Positions 6,417 to 10,321 of a stretch of 10,321 bases of DNA are shown here, one piece after another (the stretch's first letter is position 1; every line of letters begins with the position of its first letter). The notes under the pieces are model-generated. The model made no database searches, had not been told where the DNA came from, and was given only the letters and a program-made list of their open reading frames with translations. The stretch is from assembly GCA_029865445.1 (NCBI GenBank), contig JAOUGY010000118.1:1-10321 (forward strand), read 5' to 3'. This stretch comes from Acidimicrobiia bacterium. Lineage in GTDB: Bacteria > Actinomycetota > Acidimicrobiia > Spongiisociales > ZC4RG35. The position numbers and the translations under genes are program-made.

Positions 6417-7528
6417 GGTTGACTCTCCTTGATCCTCGGGTGAACCACTTCCCCGTCGCGTGTGATGCACGACTCGGCGACGATGTCGTCGTCCCAGTTG
6501 GGGACGAACTCGCCGTCTTCGCCAGTCACCAGTTCGATGAAGGCGGCGGCGTTGCGTGCGTACATGGCGCTGGCATCTCGAGCAACCCGGGACACGAGGT
6601 CGGTGGCACCGACGATGGACACGCCGCCGTGGCTGATGGTCTCCCCAGGCTCCGTCAGCTCACAATTGCCCCCGGTGGATGCCGCCAGGTCCACGATCAC
6701 GGCACCTGGGCGCATCCGTTCGACCATGGAGCGATCGATGAGCATTGGCGCCGGCCTGCCCGGAATCGCGGCAGTGGAGACTATGGCATCCGATGCCGCC
6801 ACGTGGGGCGCCAATCCCTCGAGGATCTTCGCCTGGGCGTCGTCGGCGACCTCCCGGGCGTAGCCTCCGGCGGCCGCCGCGTCCTGAGGTTCGGAGCCCA
6901 CCTCCACGAACGTGGCTCCGAGGCTTCTCACCTGGTCGGCGGCCGCTGCCCGTACGTCGAAGGCCGACACGATGGCACCCAGACGGCGAGCGGTGGCGAT
7001 CGCCTGCAGTCCGGCGACACCCGCACCGAGAATCAGAACCTTCGATGGACGTATCGTGCCGGCCGCCGTGGTGAGCATGGGGAAGAGGCGGTCGCAATGG
7101 GCGGCCGCCTCCAGGACGGCCTGGTATCCCGCGACCGTGGCCTGCGAGGACAGTGCGTCGACCACCTGCGCTCGGGTGGTGCGGGGGACCGCTTCGAACG
7201 CAAAGGTCATGAGCCCTCGACCCGCGAGGTCCCGCATCGCCTCGGGCTCGTCGAAGGGCCTGAGCAGCCCGAGCACGGCGCCGGACACCGTGACATCGGT
7301 CGAAGGGCGATCGATGGTCACGACGAGGTCGCCGGACCAGCCGGAGCCCGGTTCACAAATGGTGGCGCCGGCCTCCTCGAAATCGGTGTCGGCGTACCCG
7401 GCGTCGAGTCCGGCCCCGGACTCGACGACGATGGCGTGTCCCCCTGCGGCGAGTCTCTTCACCACCTCGGGCGTCAATCCGACGCGCCGCTCCATTGGTG
7501 ATGTCTGACGTGGAACTGAGATCTGCAC
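6413..7528 (-). CDS. pntAA: NAD(P) transhydrogenase alpha subunit, soluble NAD-binding part
   Basis: 371 residues, the size of the separate PntAA (domain I), which binds NAD(H) at the membrane surface and passes hydride to NADP+ on PntB. Seen: the AlaDH/PNT N-terminal domain with ERRVGLTPEVVKRL at 13-26, the Rossmann motif LGAGVAGLQAIATARRLGA at 167-185 followed by FDVRAAAADQVRSLGA at 190-205 (D191 should hold the NAD ribose), STAAIPGRPAP at 251-261, and VDLAASTGGNCE at 279-290. GTG 7528 is the start; no Shine-Dalgarno is present, but TACTGT sits seven bases upstream, fitting a leaderless mRNA. It is the first gene of a five-gene operon and divergent from the USP/CBS gene. Confidence 0.97.
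   Translation of the reverse strand: MQISVPRQTSPMERRVGLTPEVVKRLAAGGHAIVVESGAGLDAGYADTDFEEAGATICEPGSGWSGDLVVTIDRPSTDVTVSGAVLGLLRPFDEPEAMRDLAGRGLMTFAFEAVPRTTRAQVVDALSSQATVAGYQAVLEAAAHCDRLFPMLTTAAGTIRPSKVLILGAGVAGLQAIATARRLGAIVSAFDVRAAAADQVRSLGATFVEVGSEPQDAAAAGGYAREVADDAQAKILEGLAPHVAASDAIVSTAAIPGRPAPMLIDRSMVERMRPGAVIVDLAASTGGNCELTEPGETISHGGVSIVGATDLVSRVARDASAMYARNAAAFIELVTGEDGEFVPNWDDDIVAESCITRDGEVVHPRIKESQP
6425..6430 (-). promoter_or_regulatory. Shine-Dalgarno site of pntAB
   Basis: AAGGAG, eight bases before GTG 6416 and inside the end of pntAA. It decides the pntAB start: longer frames upstream have no such site. Confidence 0.7.
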
Positions 7529-7535
7529 GGCGCCA

Positions 7536-7567
7536 ACAGTACAACCCGTACCAACGCCGCTTGTCCA
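7536..7567 (-). promoter_or_regulatory. Promoter of the pnt operon, probably leaderless
   Basis: On the minus strand TACTGT (7541-7536) fits the TANNNT -10 and is followed by seven bases and the GTG start of pntAA. The best -35 candidate, TGGACA (7567-7562), matches five of six consensus bases but is 20 bases away, longer than ideal, hinting at weak or activator-dependent transcription. One copy of the 19-bp direct repeat fills the spacer. Confidence 0.4.
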
Positions 7568-7584
7568 ACCCGTACCAACGCCGC
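7542..7584. repeat. 19-bp direct repeat, two copies, in the pnt promoter
   Basis: CAACCCGTACCAACGCCGC occurs identically at 7542-7560 and 7566-7584, a 24-base period with five bases between. It lies in the non-coding gap between pntAA and the divergent USP/CBS gene, abutting the -10 of pnt. It may be a pair of regulator sites or a tandem duplication. Confidence 0.88.
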
Positions 7585-7661
7585 CCGATGAGGGCGGCGG
7601 AGGGCGGGCCTGGTCGAGGTGTAGTTTCGTTCTGGCGTGGTTGTGAAACCGCGGGTTCGAC

Positions 7662-7667
7662 TACGGT
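7662..7667 (+). promoter_or_regulatory. Candidate -10 for the USP/CBS gene
   Basis: TACGGT (TANNNT) lies eight bases before GTG 7676, the leaderless arrangement. No well-spaced -35 is evident; a small inverted repeat, GGTT-GTGA-AACC, sits upstream at 7639-7650. Confidence 0.3.
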
Positions 7668-7675
7668 CACGGGGA

Positions 7676-8593
7676 GTGTCCGACACCAACGTCCCGGTTC
7701 CCAAGCCGCTTCCCCGCCCGGTCCTGTGGACACGCGGTCAGGGTTGTCACGAACTGGCCGAACTGGTCTCCCAGGTCGAGCCGGTCCGCGTGGTGGGTGA
7801 CGTCGTAGAGGCGTGCCTCCGTCACCGCGCTCCGCTGCTGGTTTCCCGGCGACTGTCGCCGAGCTTCGACCTCATCGACAACGCCGCTCCCTCCGGATTC
7901 GACCCCGAGGTTGTGAAGGCGGTGGTGGCGACCGTGGCGGGTGGCCCTCACTCCGCCTTGGCCGCGAGCGTTGCCAAGCGGCTGGGCGATCAGCTTGGTG
8001 TCGAGGCAATCGTGACGTGCGCGTTCCAGGAGGAAGGCGACAAGGGCCGGGCGGTCTCCGCCATCGAAACACTGCACGTACTGGAGCCTGACATCGAATA
8101 TCGCATCGTCCAGGCAGACGACGCCCAGGCGCTGGTGGCCCAGATTCCGGAAGGTGCGCTGATCGTGCTCGGAGCGCCCGGCGGTGGCTGGCTCCAGCGC
8201 AACTACTTCGGCCCGGGCGCCAAACTGCTGTCGGAGGCGCCCGCAGGCGCGGTAGTCGTGAGGCATCGCCCGGAGCGGGTCTTCCAGGCGATGATTGACC
8301 CCGTCTTCGTAGGACCCCTCCGGGAGGCGGTCGATATTCTTCGCATCCACGACGAGACGGTTCTCGCTGTCGTCGATCGTGCTCAACTCATCGGCATAGT
8401 CCGCAGAGCTGCGCTCTCGATCGCCGATCCCGGGGTGCCGGTGGAGACAATCATGGAAGCTCCGGTCTCTGTTCCGATGACCGCGTCGCTCGACGAAGCG
8501 ATGGTTTTGGCACCCGGGTTCTCCGGTGCAGCCATCCCCGTCGTCGACGATGATGACAGGCTCGTAGGGGCGCTTCCGGTACCCGGCGACTGA
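7676..8593 (+). CDS. USP-like domain protein with C-terminal CBS pair
   Basis: 305 residues, cytoplasmic, no membrane segment. Residues 90-200 resemble a universal-stress-protein fold: HSALAASVAKRLGDQLGVEAIVTCAF (92-117), then VLGAPGGGWLQRNYFGPGAKLLSEAPAGAVVVR (164-196), which recalls the G-x2-G-x9-G(S/T) ATP loop followed by the final strand. Residues 202-302 form two CBS motifs (VFQAMIDPVFVGPLREAVDIL...LIGIVRRAAL and VETIMEAPVSVPMTASLDEA...VVDDDDRLVGAL). Such pairs bind adenosine nucleotides and act as energy sensors. GTG 7676 is preferred to in-frame GTG 7637 because seven of the 13 intervening codons end in A or T, unlike the GC-ending codons after 7676. It is divergent from pntAA, so regulation of, or response to, nucleotide balance is plausible but inferred. 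Confidence 0.85.
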   Translation: MSDTNVPVPKPLPRPVLWTRGQGCHELAELVSQVEPVRVVGDVVEACLRHRAPLLVSRRLSPSFDLIDNAAPSGFDPEVVKAVVATVAGGPHSALAASVAKRLGDQLGVEAIVTCAFQEEGDKGRAVSAIETLHVLEPDIEYRIVQADDAQALVAQIPEGALIVLGAPGGGWLQRNYFGPGAKLLSEAPAGAVVVRHRPERVFQAMIDPVFVGPLREAVDILRIHDETVLAVVDRAQLIGIVRRAALSIADPGVPVETIMEAPVSVPMTASLDEAMVLAPGFSGAAIPVVDDDDRLVGALPVPGD

Positions 8594-8638
8594 GCGAGCA
8601 CTGGACATCGCCCGCCGAAAAGCCACAATGCGTCGTCG

Positions 8639-9820
8639 ATGCAGTCCTATCTCTTGGAGCCGAAGCGCCGATCGGCGCCTGTTCGATTCTTGCGGGGATT
8701 CGTCGTTTTCGCGGTTGCGGTGGCCCTCGTCGGATATGCCATAGGTGGATGGATCGTGTCGTCGGAGATCGGTGACACCATACTTCGACCGTCCGCCGGC
8801 GAATCGATCCCGGATGGGAGCGTGGTCGCCGTAGCGGGGGATCGCATCACGTTGCGAGCCGAGGAGGCTGCCGACCGCGACGTTGGAGCGGACGGCGTCT
8901 TCGGTTTCAACACAGGCATCTCGTATCTCCGACTGGGGGAGATTCTCTCCTCTGTGGGCTCGGACATCACCCGGACCTTCGAAGTTATGGAGGGTCCGAA
9001 GCCGGAGATGGGGCAACTGGGGGACGTCGATGTGAATGCCCGGCCGGCCGAGCTCGCGGCGAATGATCTCGGATTCGCCCCGGTGACCTACCGTTCGCCG
9101 CTGGGCGACATGGATGCCTGGCTCGTGGAGGGGAGCTCGATGTGGCTCATCTACGTCCACGACCCGGGCAAAGGGCTCGACCAGGCCCAACGATTGATTG
9201 CGGCCACGGCCGGCGAAGGCTTCACCCACATGGCGATCACCTACCGCAACGACCCGGGTCAGCCTGCGGATCCCTCGGGGATCATGCGTTTTGGAGTGGC
9301 CGAGCGCGATGATCTGGCCGCTGCCGTCGCCTTTGCCCGCGACCACGGCGCCGAGCAGGTCGTGGTCGTCGGATACGGTGCGGGCGCTTCGATCGCCATG
9401 GCCGAGATGTATCGCGACCTGGGTCTGACGGGTGCGATCCTGGACTCTCCGATCATCGACGGAGAGTCGGCAGCGAAGGCATACGTCGAACGGAGCCCGT
9501 TGGGGATCCTCCCATCGGCGCCGCCCGGCGTCGCCGAGGTGGGCACGGTGTTCGCGTCGCTCCGCTACGGCATCAACTGGAACTCGGCCGACTACCTGAA
9601 GCGTTCGGATCAGCTCATCGTTCCGGTGCTCCTCCTGCATGGCACCGACGATGAACGTGCCCCGATCGAGGACAGCCAGGCGCTCGCCGATCGCAGGCCC
9701 GAACAGGTGACGCTGGTCGCCGTCGAAGGAGCCGGATCGGACGCGGTGTGGAACCGGGATCCGGCGATCTACGAGTCGGCCGTGCTCGACTTCCTCGACG
9801 ACGTTCGCAGCGCCGATTGA
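8639..9820 (+). CDS. Membrane-anchored alpha/beta-hydrolase-fold protein lacking catalytic Ser and His
   Basis: 393 residues. A basic N-terminus precedes one hydrophobic segment (about 18-41), so the bulk is predicted outside the cytoplasm. Residues 150-390 follow the alpha/beta-hydrolase order: MWLIYVHDPGKG at 168 (oxyanion-loop strand, HD rather than HG), VVVVGYGAGASIAMAEM at 241-257, VPVLLLHGTDDERAP at 328-342, and VEGAGSDAVWNRDPAIYESAVLDFL at 362-386. The nucleophile elbow is G245-Y-G-A-G249, with Gly247 where GxSxG enzymes have Ser, and S367 stands where the GAGH-type catalytic His is expected; D337 is kept. The start is the first ATG with a membrane-anchor context, but no Shine-Dalgarno is visible. 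It follows the USP/CBS gene by 45 bases. It may be a binding or scaffold protein rather than an esterase or peptidase. Confidence 0.85.
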   Translation: MQSYLLEPKRRSAPVRFLRGFVVFAVAVALVGYAIGGWIVSSEIGDTILRPSAGESIPDGSVVAVAGDRITLRAEEAADRDVGADGVFGFNTGISYLRLGEILSSVGSDITRTFEVMEGPKPEMGQLGDVDVNARPAELAANDLGFAPVTYRSPLGDMDAWLVEGSSMWLIYVHDPGKGLDQAQRLIAATAGEGFTHMAITYRNDPGQPADPSGIMRFGVAERDDLAAAVAFARDHGAEQVVVVGYGAGASIAMAEMYRDLGLTGAILDSPIIDGESAAKAYVERSPLGILPSAPPGVAEVGTVFASLRYGINWNSADYLKRSDQLIVPVLLLHGTDDERAPIEDSQALADRRPEQVTLVAVEGAGSDAVWNRDPAIYESAVLDFLDDVRSAD

Positions 9821-9850
9821 CCATCCGGTCCTCGTTAACCTGATCGATCC

Positions 9851-9855
9851 GGAGG
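9851..9855 (+). promoter_or_regulatory. Shine-Dalgarno site of the tricorn gene
   Basis: GGAGG, nine bases before GTG 9865. It fixes the start and is one of the few clear ribosome-binding sites in the window. Confidence 0.7.
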
Positions 9856-9864
9856 TGCCGTTTC

Positions 9865-10321
9865 GTGGCTGTTCGCGGCTATTACCGACATCCGACCGTT
9901 CATGGCGACCAGGTGGTCTTCGTTTCCGAAGATGACTTGTGGTCGGTGACGATCGATGGCGGAACCGCGTCCCGGATCACTGCGAACCCCGGCAGTCACG
10001 CCTTCCCGCGCCTGTCGCCGAACGGTGATCGCCTGGCGTTCGTGAGCAGAGACGAAGGTCGACCCGAAGTGCATCTCATGGATGCCGGTGGCGGTCCCAG
10101 TCGCCGACTCTCCCATACCGGAGCCTCGACCCAGGTCGTCGGATGGAAGCCGGACGGTTCTGCGGTGGTGGCTTCCTCGGACCACGCCCAGGCGTTCGCC
10201 GGTTGGAATCACCTTTGGTACGTGCCGGTGGATGGAAGCCAGCCGCAGCCCCTGGGAGTGGGCCCGGCATTCTCGGTGTCTTTCGGGCCCGGCGGCCGGA
10301 TGGCGCTGGGGCGGAATGCGT
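9865..10321 (+). CDS. tri: Tricorn protease homologue, N-terminal part (runs off window)
   Basis: 152 codons are visible and the frame is open at the window end. Tricorn is a large cytoplasmic serine protease (over 1,000 residues) that cuts peptides released by the proteasome or other proteases; its N-terminal six-bladed beta-propeller acts as an entry gate. The start, YYRHPTVHGDQVVFVSEDDLWSVTIDGG (6-33), is the characteristic first blade. Next comes a TolB/PD40-type blade, AFPRLSPNGDRLAFVSRDEGRPEVHLMDAGGG (46-77), then VVGWKPDGSAVVASSD (92-107) and LWYVPVDGSQPQPLG (116-130). The catalytic domains lie beyond the window, so activity cannot be judged. It begins 44 bases after the hydrolase-fold gene and may be co-transcribed. 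A TolB-like propeller protein is the alternative if no S41 domain follows. Confidence 0.85.
   Translation, partial: MAVRGYYRHPTVHGDQVVFVSEDDLWSVTIDGGTASRITANPGSHAFPRLSPNGDRLAFVSRDEGRPEVHLMDAGGGPSRRLSHTGASTQVVGWKPDGSAVVASSDHAQAFAGWNHLWYVPVDGSQPQPLGVGPAFSVSFGPGGRMALGRNA

Noticed and set aside
5020..6432. A 470-codon open frame on the plus strand
   Set aside because: Antisense to pntB and pntAB, whose motifs are unmistakable; the translation is low-information and His/Arg/Glu rich.
7529..7675. Possible small RNA or riboswitch in the divergent gap
   Set aside because: The gap is 147 bases and is explained by two promoters and the direct repeat; no riboswitch-like fold was recognised.
7667..9640. 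A 657-codon open frame on the minus strand
   Set aside because: It lies antisense to the USP/CBS and hydrolase-fold genes, both of which have clear motifs; its translation is rich in Arg, His, Asp and Gly without any recognisable domain. It is a high-G+C shadow frame.

Overview
This is a high-G+C window (roughly two thirds G+C by eye) with short or overlapping gene junctions, many GTG starts, actinobacterial-type -10 elements (TANNNT) placed directly in front of start codons, and a perfect actinobacterial LexA box. The gene content points to an actinobacterium, plausibly a less-studied environmental lineage. The actinobacterial signals include a DnaQ/UvrC-like fusion nuclease, a split three-subunit proton-pumping transhydrogenase and a tricorn protease. 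I cannot name the species. Ten genes are supported; two run off the window edges, and no gene-free stretch exceeds about 180 bases.

Layout. On the minus strand, read right to left, there are two transcription blocks. The first (7528 down to 3810) is a transhydrogenase operon: pntAA, pntAB, pntB, a small four-helix membrane protein and an FMN nitroreductase. Every junction in it overlaps by 1 to 4 bases. The second (3632 down to 1379) is a membrane protein with a Pro/Thr-rich repeat tail, an ECF-type sigma factor and a TrmH/SpoU RNA methyltransferase. It is followed by a separately promoted nuclease gene (1333 to beyond base 1). That nuclease joins a DEDDh 3'-5' exonuclease to the front half of UvrC (GIY-YIG, Cys cluster, UVR motif). 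Its promoter carries an 18-bp perfect palindrome matching the LexA/SOS box.

On the plus strand, divergent from the pnt operon, lie a USP-like/CBS-pair protein (7676-8593), a membrane-anchored alpha/beta-hydrolase-fold protein (8639-9820) and the start of a tricorn-protease homologue (9865 to the window end). The hydrolase-fold protein appears to have lost its catalytic Ser and His.

How the genes fit together. The pnt operon couples proton re-entry to NADPH formation, and the nitroreductase could spend NADPH. The divergent USP/CBS protein is a candidate nucleotide-level sensor. The sigma-factor block looks like a signal-responsive transcription unit whose membrane protein may control the sigma factor. 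The nuclease is a predicted SOS-induced DNA repair enzyme. These functional links are inferences from layout; the domain identities rest on visible motifs.
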